Numbered from the stretch's first letter, positions 1-12,700 are shown. The stretch is 64,000 nt of DNA from Tubulanus polymorphus (GCF_964204645.1 NC_134033.1:10450231-10514230), one strand, 5' to 3'. The notes: a model not told the origin generated them from the letters alone. Made by a program: numbers and translations.

Positions 1-344
1 ATACTCTGTACGTTCAAACGTAAAAAAACGTGATTATTTACAAAAATCTTAAGCATTTGATTCAAATATTCTATCTAAATCGTCATTGGGTCCGAGTTGT
101 TAGATTGACTATAGAATTGCCGGTTTTAATTATTATTATTTATTTTTCCATTTTGAATTATAATAATCGTACAAAGTAATACAAATACAAAAATTCAAGA
201 TGGAGGGACTAATGAAGAAACCTGTTAAGGTTTATATGATATTCATGCCACCCTCGTACACCCAATCACACTCTCTTTCACACTACATTCACACTGAAAA
301 TATTTAAGTGCCAGATGGCAGAGACTGGCAAGGTTATCGAAACA

Positions 345-3204
345 TTAATTGAGAAGATACTGTTTGAGAGCACGTTTAAAAACTGGAGGGGATACTGATC
401 CAATGATCTTCAGTGAGTAAGGTAAGTTATTCCAAGTTAAAGGGGCTGATACTTTTAATGAAAATTTCTTTCGATTGGTACTAAATTGTTCTACTTTGAA
501 TGCATGACGGTTTCGAGTATGATGATGGTGAAAGTCGGAATTTAATGAAAAATAATCTGAAAACGAGTTAGGCAGTAGTGAATTCTTATATTTAAATATG
601 AAAAAGCACAATTGAAATTTCGTCATTGCTCGAAAAGTAAGGATACCTAAGTTTTTGAAGATGGGGGCTGTATGGTCAAAGAAGGTAACCTTCGATATTA
701 CCCTGATCGCACGCTTTTGAAGTAGGATTATTGGCCTGATTCTCGATTCGTAGTTATTGCCCCAGATAAAATTGCAGTATTGGAGATACGGGTAAACAAA
801 ACTATAGTATAAGGTTTTCATCACTAAAACTGGCAATCGTCTTTTAACTCTATTCAAAACACCAATACTACGTGAGATCTTTTTACAGACAAATGATTTG
901 TGGTCAGACCACGTCAGTTTACTATCAATATATAAACCAAGAAATTTTGTGGAATGAACTTGCTTTATTGGGACATAACATTTTTCAAGGTTAAGAGACA
1001 ATTTATTAACTTGAAACCACATTCGAAGTTTGATGAGTTCATTGTTTATCAGTTGGAATATCTTCTTATGATCTTTTGAATAAGCGAAGCATGTTGTGTC
1101 ATCTGCAAAAAGGGTGAAGTCAAGAATTTTTGAAGCATTGACACAATCATTTATGAATAATAGATATAAAAGAGGACCGAGAATAGAACCTTGGGGAACT
1201 CCGATAGTTATACCCCTTCTTGACGAGTTAATACCATTAAAACAAACAATTTGACTACGATCAGACAGGTAACTTTCGAACCATTTGAGAGGTAAACCCC
1301 GAATACCATAGTGATCTAATTTACCGAGCAGAATTGTGTGGTTGACCGTGTCGAATGCCTTCTTTAGGTCTAAGAAAATGCCTATGGCTGAATATTTTCT
1401 ATCGAGGTATGATGTTAGGGTGTCTGTTACTTTGGCAAGAGCAAGTGCTGTGGAATGATTTGATCGAAAACCGAATTGATTTGAAGAAATAACGTTATGT
1501 TTATTGAGAAAGGAGGATAATCTGTTAAAGACCAGCTTTTCTAAAATCTTTGAAAATACCGGAAGAATAGAGATTGGACGATAATTATTGAAATTTTCAG
1601 AATCTCCTGATTTAAATAACGGGTAAACTTTGGCTTGTTTCATGTCAAACGGAACAATACCATTATAGAAGCTACAATTAAATATATGCGATAAAGGAGC
1701 ATTTATTAGATCTATTGTGTCTTTAAGTAAAGATGTACTAATACCATCCAACCCTGCACTTTTTTCGGATAAAAATTTCTAACTATAGATTCAATTTCAC
1801 AAGGATTAGTAGGAAACATAAAGAAATTTTCGTTAGTACGATTTTTCAGATAATATGTGTAGTTGTGACCAGGGAAATCAGGTATAGTCTCAGAAATTTG
1901 TGAGCCTATTTTAGAAAAGAAATCGTTAAACCCACACGCAATGCGATAGTCGCCTTTGAATTCCTGGTTATTTTGTTTAAGAACACTAGGTAAAATAGGA
2001 GAAGATGATTTACGAAGTATCTGGTTAATAAGTTTCCATTTAAGTTTCATATCAGTACCTATATCGGTAAACTTTTGAGAATAATAATCAGATTCAGCTT
2101 TTCTTAAGATTTTAGTAAGAATGTTTTTATAAGAATTGTAACTATTCTTGACATCCACGGATGTAGAACGAATTGATTTCTTATAAAGTCGGTTTTTGTG
2201 CTTAATGGAGTTAAATATCGCTGGAGTAATCCACGGCTTCTCAAGGCGTTGTCTATCATTTAGTTGGGTCGGGAGAAGGGGGAAAGCTTCATTAAACGCA
2301 AGATTAATTTTATTTGAAAAATTATGGTAGGACTGATCAACTTCTGAGCATGAATAAATATCATTCCAATCAGTGCTTAATATGAGTCTACGATACTTGG
2401 ATATATTTTTAGCACAGTAAAAACGCTTCATATTTTGTCTGTTATTTGAACAATTTAAAATCTTCTTGCACATTGTAAAAACAGGATAATGATCCGATAA
2501 ATCAGTACAAATAATCCCGGAGGTATGATTAACATTTAAATCATTAGTAAAGATATTATCAATAACAGTGGATGTGTTCGTGGTTACTCTGGTAGGCTTA
2601 TCAATCAATGGAAAAAAAGATGATGAAACCAGAGTATCCACGAACACCTCAGTATTTCTGTGCTCATCAAATTTGGATAAATCTTTATTATAGTCACCGA
2701 TAAGGTAACACCGTTTGTTTTCGCGATTGATATTTACAAGTAGTTTTTCAAACTCTTCAACAAAGGGATCGAGCCTTCCTCCTGGGGGTCTATAAATTAC
2801 TCCCATAATGATATTGGAGCGTTTGCCCATATCAATCTCGATAAAAAGAGATTCGAATGTAAGAGAACTTGGTGCGATATCGTTGCAGGTTTTATATTTC
2901 AATGAGTTCTTGATATAAAGAGCTACACTCCACCACCCTGGGTTTCGATCCTGGAATTGAATTCGCTTGAATAACCAGGGATATTATACATTATACTATT
3001 ATCATGGTCATCATTTGTCCATGTCTCTGTGAATCCTAGAACAGAAAATTTATCGGCCGAATAGTAGAGAAAATCCGTTATTTTATCAAAATTTGAATTG
3101 AAACTCCTGGCATTATGTGAAAAAAAAGATAAATTATCTCCACTTGAGAGTAATTCATTTTCGTCGTAATAACGACAGGTATTATTGCCTGATATATCAA
3201 CCAT
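345..3204 (-). pseudogene. LINE ORF2 remnant: AP endonuclease plus reverse transcriptase
   Basis: Three segments in different frames make one ORF2. Segment 3204-2923 is the start of an endonuclease (SHNARS, then FTETW). Segment 2902 to about 1760 continues it (IYRPPGG, a GDYN block where GDFN is usual, and SDHYPVF with the catalytic Asp-His pair). Segment 1751-345 is the reverse transcriptase, with NYRPISILP, the GVPQGSILGPLLY block and the catalytic FADDT near 1096-1110. The first break is a small indel near 2927; the second is consistent with loss of one base from a run of A near 1768. The three catalytic blocks of the RT are otherwise intact, so decay may be fairly recent. Confidence 0.88.
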
Positions 3205-3277
3205 AGAATAAATGTTCTAGTCGAGTGAACACATTAATGTCAACATTGACCCGAGTCGGGACACTCTTTCAAGAGTC

Positions 3278-4001
3278 TTATTCATCATCGCCATCTGATT
3301 CCACATTTGGTTTTTTCGCTAATTTTTCCGCACTGGGTGGAGAGGTCACCGATCTATTCTTTCTTTTGTTATTTGATGGCGTAGACGTAATGTCAGGTTT
3401 AAGAACAGATTCAAAGTTACTGGAAAGTGCCGACTTTCCTAAATCATTAAGATGCACCCCGCGACTATCACTGACGTTGTAATACCTATCTCGAATGTTG
3501 CCTGTAGGTTTGATGATCACATCATTATTTATATAAATCATATTTTTGCTTAACACAAAACGCCTCCATATATCTATTTACGAAACCAACCGCTGCATTA
3601 TACTCTTTTACGGTAGGAGATGACCCCTTTTTAGGTATAATGCTTGATACGCAAATTTTCGATTTCGGGAAATGCTCCTGAACTTTCGCTAACCCAATGG
3701 TGAAGTTCATTTTAACACTGTCAACATCGGATCTATGACGATTAATGTCGTTAGTTCCGAGATGGACCACGACACTTTCAACAGAATCGGGATGGGCAAT
3801 ATTTGAGCTAACTTTCGAGAGTAGTTGGTCGATGTATTCAACAGTTGCTCCTGACTGATGAATTACTTTTCCATCGGGGTATTTAAAATCCCGCATGTTT
3901 GAGTCTCCAAGAATGACAATTTTCGTGCCGGATGGTTGATCAATTGGCTGGTCAATTGAGTGGTCGATTTTAGTACTGTTCGAGCCATGACCTTCCCATG
4001 T
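3278..4001 (-). pseudogene. LINE ORF1 remnant, SGNH/GDSL esterase domain
   Basis: The open frame after the TGA at 4002-4004 carries the block I motif ILGDSN near 3900-3915, the HLGTNDI block typical of SGNH hydrolases near 3750, and, after a +1 shift close to 3545 in a run of A, the block V motif with D and H (GVHLNDLGK) near 3440-3470. It ends in an acidic tail at 3278. The catalytic Ser, Asp and His are therefore all still recognisable, but in two frames. Such esterase domains are known in ORF1 of CR1-like LINEs. The N-terminal part normally carrying a zinc finger or coiled coil is absent, so the copy is 5'-truncated or diverged beyond recognition there. Confidence 0.8.
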
Positions 4002-4152
4002 TCAAAGAAAGGCCACTGTCGGACCCAAATCATCCACGACGGTGGAAATAAAATGATATGATATGATATGAATTGCTTAAGAATCCAGTTCCAAACTCTT
4101 GAACTTTGGAACTGGATCAACGGTGGAACTAAATCCAGAACTTACAGTTCTG

Positions 4153-4262
4153 GGTCCAGTTCCACAGTAATGAGTTAGAGTTAACTCTGGGTTAAAAAGT
4201 CAATTCATTTTCAATGAGTTAACTCTGAGTCAAAATTAATTCACAACTGTGGAACTGGATCC
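4153..4262. mobile_element. Short TIR element of the CAGTTCCAC family
   Basis: The ends are inverted copies of one another: GGTCCAGTTCCACAGT on the left and ACTGTGGAACTGGATCC on the right, each followed inward by GAGTTAACTC-type sequence, giving arms of about 35 bases. No coding capacity. Related ends occur at about 15968-16055, 24127-24230, 44813-44965 and 63010-63122, so this is a dispersed MITE-like family. A smaller related inverted pair sits just to the left at 4087-4120. Confidence 0.6.
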
Positions 4263-4288
4263 TGCAGCGATTAGAGTTATAAACTTAC

Positions 4289-4343
4289 CGGCGGCTGATT
4301 GACGCAACAATGCAACCAGAAAGACAACAATCAACTTCGTCAT
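4289..4343 (-). CDS. First coding exon of a secreted-protein gene (signal peptide)
   Basis: On the minus strand an ATG at 4343-4341 opens 18 codons reading MTKLIVVFLVALLRQSAA, and the reading frame ends in phase 1 at a strong donor, G|GTAAGT, at 4289/4288. The peptide is a short basic start followed by a hydrophobic core and small residues, a good signal peptide. A TATAAAA box lies about 56 bases upstream of the ATG. The combination of TATA box, short leader, signal peptide and consensus donor is the usual 5' end of a secreted-protein gene. No further exon of it is recognisable to the left inside this window, where a LINE fills the space, so the mature protein is unknown. Confidence 0.55.
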
Positions 4344-4398
4344 TGCGTGCAGTATCTATGGAGACTGTAGCACTGACCTCGGCAATGACCACTGGCCA

Positions 4399-4405
4399 TT
4401 TTATA
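4399..4405 (-). promoter_or_regulatory. TATA box for the minus-strand signal-peptide exon
   Basis: TATAAAA read on the minus strand, about 56 bases before the start codon at 4343. With a usual 25-30 base spacing the start site would fall near 4370-4375, leaving a leader of roughly 30 bases. Confidence 0.5.
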
Positions 4406-6186
4406 CAGTCTGGACACAGGCTTACCGATAATGTATCAGTCAGGAACACGATAAGTCAGAGATTAGTAACTCACTAATGATAAGAACATTGAGAGTTACA
4501 TCTATTATAACTGATAATGATTGATTACAGCGAGTTAGCATCGAGGTGAGGTCACATCGCTTCCGCCGCTGCCGGAGTGGACCACGTGACACCCGGCTTG
4601 TCACCAGATGGAAATAACTCATAGCGTCATGGTTTAGTACAGCTTAATTCAAAGTATATTGTTAGAAAATCGAATAAACCATTTGACAACTGGAATTGTG
4701 TTAGGTTTCGGTGGTTTCTTTTTTATAGTTTGTGACGCGTCTTTTTACCGGCTGGGCGGCTCCGCCCACCGGGTGATATTCAGAAGACCCAGGAAACCAA
4801 AAACAATTTAACAGTTTTCCTCTTGCGTCCCGCTTTCATCTAACGATAGCGCAGAAAACGAATAGATTCTGTCAGTCCATTCTCGGCATACGTGTCAAAA
4901 CTGAACGTGGTAAGTACACCCGATTGATAGATTGACGGGCAGTAATATATTGGTTGACAGTCATGTCAAAAAATAATCATAACTCCCTTCCTTGTTTATC
5001 AAGCTATGCTAGAATCCTACATGTATGAACATAGAAATATCATAAACTCAATTGTCTGCTATTCACACGCCGGCTTAAATATTTGGGATACTCTCAATTA
5101 TTCGACAACAATGGCCGGTCCCATAATATCGTACGTGCTACCCAATCAATTCAATTCTCTTTACAGGCCGACTTCAGAAAATATAAGAAAGGTGAAATAT
5201 CGGATTCAAATCATAGCAGATATACCCTACAACAAATATAAGACTGATTTTAAACTAGAAAAATATCTTTGCATCTCTAATAATTTTTACAGCAGGTCAG
5301 GCAATGGAAGTTAAGAAATACGGTGATCTTACCGGCACCCCGCCTACCACCAGGTTTTCTCTATCTACATATCTATACGTACAAATACATAGTAAAAACA
5401 CCCCCGATATACCGCCATACTATCTATGCCGCCAAAATCGTTCTGCACCGATGTGGGCGGTATATCGGGGGTTGCCTGAAGTTCTCAAAGGGCGGGAAAA
5501 CCTGATACGAAACCTACATGAAAACCGCGTAACGCTATAGAGGACGAGGTGCCGTACATTTCATATTTAACTACACTGAAATTTGATATATAGTAAGACA
5601 TACATTATACTTGAAAATCTTGGTACTCAAACTTTGGTGGAAATTTTCAATTCAGACAATCCAAAAACCACAAAATTTACCAAATCTGTATGTCTCTACT
5701 GCTGTTGTGTTGATTATGAAAATTTGTCACACTCTATCATTTTCTGTAACTAATTAAGATTAGACAAAACAAAAATGATACCGGAGTACTTGTAAGTTTC
5801 TCTGCCGACAGCGGCAGGGTCATTTTTGTAAATAATGAAATTTGTAATCTGTTCCTGCCGGGTCTGTTATGATAAAATTGATCACGATTTAAAGAAAAGT
5901 AATGTACAGGACAGATAGGCGGCCGGCCGGGTCAAGTAGCTCAGCAGAGCAGAGAAACTAAGGTATCGTCAAGGTAGCCTTAATCGTGTGATGAAACATT
6001 GCCTATAGTATTCTCTTAAACGTTACGAACCATCTAGTCTATCTTTATGATTAGTCGACAATGATGTCTTATGATGTATTATGATATCTTTATGATGTCT
6101 GTTGTTTTTTTTTTCTATATCAGTGCGTTTTTATTAGATTTGGAACACCGGATCGTACGGCATGAATGTCAGTTGTCAAAAACAGT
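4406..6186. other. Intergenic between the secreted-protein gene and IWS1
   Basis: No gene is supported. A 102-codon plus-strand open frame at 5006-5314 starts MLESYMYEHR and has no recognisable domain, no clear splice signals and an AT-rich composition; I regard it as unproven. A consensus-like donor (GTG|GTAAGTA) at about 4908 on the plus strand has no recognisable coding sequence before it. Confidence 0.4.
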
Positions 6187-6353
6187 GTTGTTTATAGAAC
6201 GATAACCACACTCAAACGTGGTGAACGGATAATAAGATAAAAACCCACTATTTACAGATTGAAAGAATTTAAAAACAAGACTTTATTTATTCAATCTAAA
6301 ATATATATAAGACACGACGTTTCGATCTCACCCTAGAGATCATCGTCAGGTGA
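6187..6353 (-). mobile_element. Partial TIR element with a stem-loop/GAAACG cassette
   Basis: Positions 6195-6262 are an inverted copy of 11308-11375 (shared CCACACTCAAACGTGGTGAAC and AAAAACCCACTATTTACA, given here as two pieces). Near 6312-6353 on the minus strand is the cassette CTGACGATGATCTC, loop TAGGGT, GAGATC, GAAACGTCG. The complete relative at 11121-11340 has both arms; this copy retains one. It could be a Penelope-like terminal repeat or a MITE. The tail of a separate element, ATTGAATTGAA repeats, lies at 6570-6598. Confidence 0.5.
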
Positions 6354-6777
6354 CGACCCTGACGGATGATTGTGTTGTTTATAATTCTACACGAATTATT
6401 GGGATTCAAAAGAAATACAAAGAAAAGAAATACAAGTCACAAGCTACTGTGATATATTTTACAGCTGCGAGAAAAGTCGAACGGTTATTGTTACCGTGGC
6501 ACGGGTTTCATTACTACGGCAAGACAGTTTACGACTGGCTTCTGTTCTCCTAGGAAAGAAACATTATAACACCTTGAATTGAATTGAAATTGAATTGATC
6601 GTCTTTGATTCTATTGGTTAACGGCGTTTATTAGTACGACCGATTTTGGATTTTTATTATTTTGAGATAAATATCGCGTTTCTTCGCGATTATAATCGTG
6701 ATTTAAACTAAGGATTGTTCTGGTTGTGTCGAGCTTGTTGCTGTGGCGAGGATTTGAAGTGGTATACATCACGAGGG
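6354..6777 (+). promoter_or_regulatory. IWS1: IWS1 upstream and probable 5' UTR region
   Basis: About 420 bases before the proposed start codon. No TATA box or other core element stands out. The start at 6778 has G at +4 and is followed after 22 bases by the donor G|GTAAC at 6800. A microsatellite-like LINE tail (TTGAAT repeats) lies at 6570-6598. The transcription start cannot be placed by eye. Confidence 0.35.
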
Positions 6778-9700
6778 ATGGAGTTAGATTTAGAAGAAGG
6801 TAACCGGTTTCGGGTAGTCTGTGTGTAAACTAAAGTAAACTCGTCACAAAGTCAGTGAAAGTTTCACTTCGATGAAGAGGTTTTACAGCTGTTGAGACTC
6901 ACTGAGAGTGGTTCATCAGAGACAGAGGGTGAATCAGTAAGAGGGGGGTGTATCTATATTGGTGAGAGAGGGGCCAAGGGACGGGTGTATCAGACAATGT
7001 TGTGTGAATCAGTGGGGATCGAGATGACGAAATTTACCGAGATGACATGAAATATAACATATTTATTTATTCCTTATCGATTTTTAGAGAGAATCAAATT
7101 TGCGATATCTTCCTGCTGGGTAGGGCCTGGGACCCCTTTTCGATTACAGCCGAGTTAAAAACGAACCCACCCGCATATCTCCTACGCTACGCCAATGGCG
7201 GGACTACTTTTCATTAATTAAAGCCTGGGGCCGGTTGCTCAAAAGTTGGTTAAAGATAACCAACGAATAAATACCAAAGTAACATTGAACTTTTAATTGT
7301 CACTATCAACTATCCACTGGTTAACCTAGTCAGTAACCTGTCTGTGGTTTAGTTTCACAATCGGATATTTTCACAAACCACAGTCAGGAATGGGAAGGTC
7401 ATTTTTGTATGAAATCTTCGTCAGCCAATTTGACTGACGAGTAATTTGCCTGGCATTTCATTGTCTCTTAAGACATCTGTCTAATTTTTGTTGTAATCGA
7501 CGCACAACAGATTCGTAGTTTGTCTGATACCTATAACACCTCACCTGACGATCTTAATCCATGTGCAAATCGGCCGTAAAGTGAGAGTAAATTTCCGTCC
7601 AGTCAACAGCTGCCATTTTGAAAATTACTGGAGGTGCTGGCACCTGTGGACTGAGGCCAGGACAACAGCACAAACTAACAAAGCGAAACGACGAAATTAA
7701 AAAAAATTAAGAAATCAATACTTATTCACATTTTTCTTTTACCAGAAATTTATTATTTCATTATTTGTTATGGAAAACACGAAGATTTGAAATAAAAGTT
7801 GGAAAACCATCAAAAATAAAAATTGTCGTTTCGTCTTGGAAGTTTTATATAAATCCTTGTAGGTCCCCTTGTCTTATCATGCCACATGTGCAATACAGAG
7901 AAATGGCGGCCAATGGCGAAATTTGTGGAGAAATTAATTAATTTCTCAAAATAATGTTGATTAATCACTCGAAACATACATAAAATTGGATTATTTCGAA
8001 AGGTACCTGTGTTAGTTTGTGAATAAAGCCATTAATTGTGGACTGAAGTGAATAGAAAGTATATTTTTGAAGTGTTACTTTTTTCAACCGTGTTTTAGTC
8101 CTTGTCATCCCTAACGTTGGTATAAGCCCATCCGATTATAAAAAGCTTACCACCAACGATTAGGTAACTAACTATGGTTAACCCTAACCAACTTTTGAGC
8201 AACTGGCCCCTGGTTTTCACGAGCAGTTTGCAGCTAGCTTTTTCCTGTGACTTTTCCAGCTTCGTGAAAACGACTTGAAAGCGGCATGCATTTTCACGTT
8301 GTCGGTTCCAGCCAGATTTTCTTGCAGCCTTTTCCAGTTATGCGAAAACGCTGCGCGCAACAAGAAGCAAGAATGTGCACGGTTGCCCGGACAACCGAAT
8401 TTCATTACCAGCGGGATGCGTTTCCGGCTGTTGGACAAAAAAAGCTGTTGCGTGCAATAGCTGGAAATCACTGCCAGTAGCTGGAAGTTTGACCATTTTC
8501 ACGAGGGTTTTCGGTGGCAGAGCTGGAAGCCGTCGCGGCAAACTTTTCACGAGCGGTTTCCAGCCAACAAATTCCAGCTGAGCAATATCGCAGTAGCCTA
8601 CCTTTTAGCGGCTACCGGCAAATTGTTCGGCGTTTTCACGAGCGGTTTCCTGCGGCGGCTGGAATGGAAAGAGTTAGCCGGAAGCTGCTCGTGAAAACCA
8701 GTCTTAACCCTTTCAGTGCATCTACACCGCAGTGCGGTGTATAAATCAGTGATTGATTTTGCTAGCACATGGCACTGCGGTGTATAGATGTAATAAGTAA
8801 TTAGTAACTCTCTTGAAAAATGGCAGCACCTGTCAAACATAGTGAAATACTAGTAATTTACGATACGCCGCTCTGCGGTGTGTAGACGCACTACAGTGGT
8901 ACGCCCGTTATTCAACACACTAGGGTTTAATTTTTCAAAAAATTCCAATTATCTCCAGCACTGTAGGGTATTAATTAGTCAGCACTGAAATGGTTAAGCC
9001 TGACATTCGATGAAATGTTTTGTGTTATCGATTATAGGTGGCGCTGGTGGTAGCGGTAGAAGTACCCCGGTACAGGATGAGAGAGAATATCAGTTAGAGG
9101 AGAGAGATGAAGCACCTGCTGCTGATTTAGGTATCACCTCGCCCCGTCACCCCCAAAATTTGAGCGTTTACATTTCAGCTGGTCCTGACTGTTTATTATG
9201 ATTTCAGGGTTTGAGGCCGAACAAGATGATGGAGATAACGAGGATGATCACCATAGTAACATAGGTGCATCCCCTGCTGCAGCAGTCACAAGTCCTGCAG
9301 AATCACATAACAGTATCAGATCTCCATCACCAGACTCCAAGTCACCAGCAGGGAGTCACAGATCTAGAAGTCCTGGTGGTCAGTCACCTGAGAGTCACAG
9401 ATCTGGAAGTCCCGGTGGTCAGTCACCTGGGAGTCATAGATCTGGGAGTCCAGATGGTCAGTCACCGAGTAGCCAGAGATCTGGGAGTCCTGGTGGTCAG
9501 TCTGTGGGTAGTCCTGCAAGTCACAAATCAGGAAGTCCTGAAGTTCAGTCGCCCGGGAGTCACAGATCTGGAAGTCCAGGGAGTCAGAAATCGGGGAGTC
9601 CTGGTGGTCAGTCACCGAGAAGTCAGAGATCTGGAAGTCCAGGGAGTCAGAGATCAGGGAGTCCTGGTGGTCAGTCACCAAGAAGTCAAAGATCTGGAAG

Positions 9701-12700
9701 TCCAGGGAGTCAGAGATCAGGGAGTCCTGGTGGCCAGTCACCAAGAAGTCAAATATCTGGAAGTCCAGGTAGTCAGAGATCAGGAAGTCCCGGTGGTCAG
9801 TCACCCAGAAGTCAAAGATCAGGGAGTCCTCAGTCACCAGGGAGTCCCAGATCAGGGAGTCCTGCCAGTAACCGGTCACGGTCAGGCTCGCCTGCTTCAG
9901 CTAGGTCAAGGTCACCGGGTTCACAGAGGTCACGGTCACCTGGATCACCTCCGAGGTCACCGGGTTCAGATAGTCCAGTAGCAGAAGGGGTGTCCGGTGA
10001 TGAAGCAGCTCCAGTTACGAACGACAGATCGAGATCTGTGAGTCCTGCACCCGGCAATCGTCATAGTAACGACAGAGATGAAGATGATATCAACGCATCC
10101 GAAAATGCAGATACATCAGCAGCATCGGCGCATAGAGAAGATGCTGAATCCGATGAGGATGGTGCAGTAGCTGCAGCCAAACAGCGAGAGCCGGAGGAGG
10201 CTGGATCAGAGTCGGACGGTGAACATACTCGACGAAATGCCAGAAAATCGCGAGCAGTTTTATCGGACGATGAGGAGGAAGGAGGAGGAAGGAGTGAGGA
10301 TGATAGAACAGCTGTGGCTGCTTCAGACTCGGAGCATTCCGATAAAGAAGGTAAAGTAGATTCATTCACTCGGTCTTGATTTATGATTACAGATCACCTC
10401 GGCACCTTCACTGTGCGCCTAGAAATATTTATCAATCAATAATTGGTAGATTTGTCACATTCAACAATATGTGATAATAATGATATTAATAATGATATAT
10501 TGCAGTGTTCTCCGCAACAGGTTTTAGACGGGAAGACAACCCTTTCATTTTTACAACACCCACCCTGAAATCAGCCACCACTTATAAAATAGCTGCTGCT
10601 CCTACCAGAGTGGATGTCAATATTCTATCAATGCTGATAATTGCTTTGAAACGTATAATAATATATTTATCTATAAGCATAATAAGTTACATATAATTAA
10701 TTTAAACGTAATAATGGCGATCAATGCATAGAGAAGACATCGACAAGCCTAGTGGCTGAACTCATAGAACAGACCGATGCCCTATTGTTGAGCTAATGTG
10801 GAAAATAGAATGTTACACCAAAATTAAGCTTAAGTTTCTGTATTTTTGGGGATCGAAAGCCTCGCTACTCTAGCAGCCACGATGTCATACACTGAACAAT
10901 GAATGCAGCCCCTTTAAAATTCCAGCATATGAAGAACATTGTATTACTTTTAGAAGCGCCTTACTGATTATAAAATCTCTAAGCTCTTATGTACAGGATG
11001 CTGAAAATTATTTTCAAGAACTTACAAATGGCATTTCAAAACGTTCTATTTTATGAAATATGGAGTACACCTCCGGTTTATATACACGGAGAGACCATTG
11101 ATGGTTTTAATTTTAAATGCTAAGATAAAAACCCACTATTTACAAATTAAAAGAAATCTAAAATCGGAGTACCTGGTCTCCTCTGTATATATACCCCTGT
11201 TTTTAGTCAATATCTCACACCTGACGATGATCTCTAGTGTGAGATCGAAACGTCGTGTTTTTACATTTTAGATTGTTTCAATTAATAAATTCTCGATTTT
11301 AGATTTCTTATAATTTGTAAATAGTGGGTTTTTATCTTATCATCTGTTCACCACGTTTGAGTGTGGTTATCATACCAATTTTTAATGCGTTTTATAGATG
11401 ATGCAGTGCGACCCGTTGATCAGCAACAACAGCAGCAGCACAGTAAGCTAGACGATGGTTTGATCGCTGATATATTCGGCGACAGCGACGAAGAAGAAGA
11501 ATTTGAAGGTTTCGGCGACGTTGAACAAACTCAACCGATCGAGGACTCCGACGATGAATCGCCGGCCGCGCCTTCTGCTGGCGCCGGTGCAGCTGTTTTA
11601 CCAGATCTGTCCGATGATGACGACGAAGGCCAAGCCGGGTACGAATGAAATATTTCACTTTATTCAATATCTTCACTCGAAGTTATCAATATCCGAGCAT
11701 AGCTTCGCGAGTGCGTTAGCAGTTTGTAGGCACCCCTTCAGCCTGGAGCCATTCCCTTTAGTCCAGTTCCCTTCAGCCCGGAACCACCTGTTTTCAATCT
11801 GGAGCCTCCCCTTCAGCCTGAAACTATTCCCTTAAGCCTGGGGCCACCCTGCTTCAGCCTGGAGCCATTCCTTTTACCTTAGGGCCACCCCTCTTCAGCC
11901 TGGAGCCATTCATTTTAGCCTAGGGCCACCCCTCTTCAGACTGGAGCCATTCCCTTTAGCCTGGGGCCACCCTGCTTCAGCCTGGAGCAATTCCTTTTAC
12001 CCTAGGGCCACCCCTCTTCAGTCTGGAGCCATTCCCTTTAGCCTGGGGCCACCCTTCTTCAGCCTGGAGCCATTCCTTTGACCCTAGGGCCACCCCTGCT
12101 TCAGCCTGGAGCCATTCCTTTTACCCTAGGGCCACCCCTCTTCAGTCTGGAGCCATTCCTTATAGCCTGGGCCACCCTGCTTCAGCCTGGAGCCATTCCT
12201 TTTACCCTTGGGCCACCCCTGCTTCAGTCTGGAGCCATTCCTTATAGCCTGGGCCACCCTGCTTCAGCCTGGAGCCATTCCCTTTAGCCTGGTGTCACCC
12301 TGCTTCAGCCTGGAGCCATTCCTTTTACCCTAGGGCCACCCCTCTTCAGTCTGGAGCCATTCCCTTTAGCCTGGTGTCACCCATCTTCTGCATGGAGCGC
12401 CACCCTCGTCATTCTGCGTTTTTCTCTCAGTTCTAGTATGGTGTCCGACTTTGATTTGATGATGGAACGTAAGAAAGAAGAAAACCGCGCCCATCGCAAG
12501 AAGAGGCGTAATGAAGACATAATCAACGACAGTGACGATCTGATTGCCGATTTGATCAAACGAATGAAAGCGGCGGCCGAGGAGGACAGAGAACTGAACC
12601 GCAAGAAGCAGTGCGCGACGAAAAAACTGAGTTTACTCCCAACGGTCATATCACAACTGAGGAAAACTGATTTACATACAGCCTTCTTAGACTGTGGGAT

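Larger units (their letters stand above)
127..4040 (-). mobile_element. CR1-like non-LTR retrotransposon (LINE), decayed copy
   Basis: Read on the minus strand, this element has an SGNH/GDSL esterase ORF1, then an ORF2 with an apurinic-type endonuclease and a reverse transcriptase, then a short AT-rich 3' UTR ending near position 127 in an A-rich tail. An esterase-bearing ORF1 before an EN-RT ORF2 is the known layout of CR1-like LINEs. The 5' boundary is approximate: ORF1 has lost its upstream part and a TGA in the ORF1 frame lies at 4002-4004. At least three frame breaks are visible, so the copy is dead. It lies within the inferred first intron of the secreted-protein gene whose exon 1 is at 4289-4343. 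Clade assignment is from domain order only. Confidence 0.85.

Noticed and set aside
5006-5314. 102-codon open frame as a host gene
   Set aside because: No domain, no splice or promoter context, AT-rich composition; kept only as a note in the intergenic entry.
10506-10520. In-frame 15-base microexon in IWS1 intron 3
   Set aside because: AG and GT flank it and the phase fits, but such a short match is likely by chance; nothing known in IWS1 supports it.
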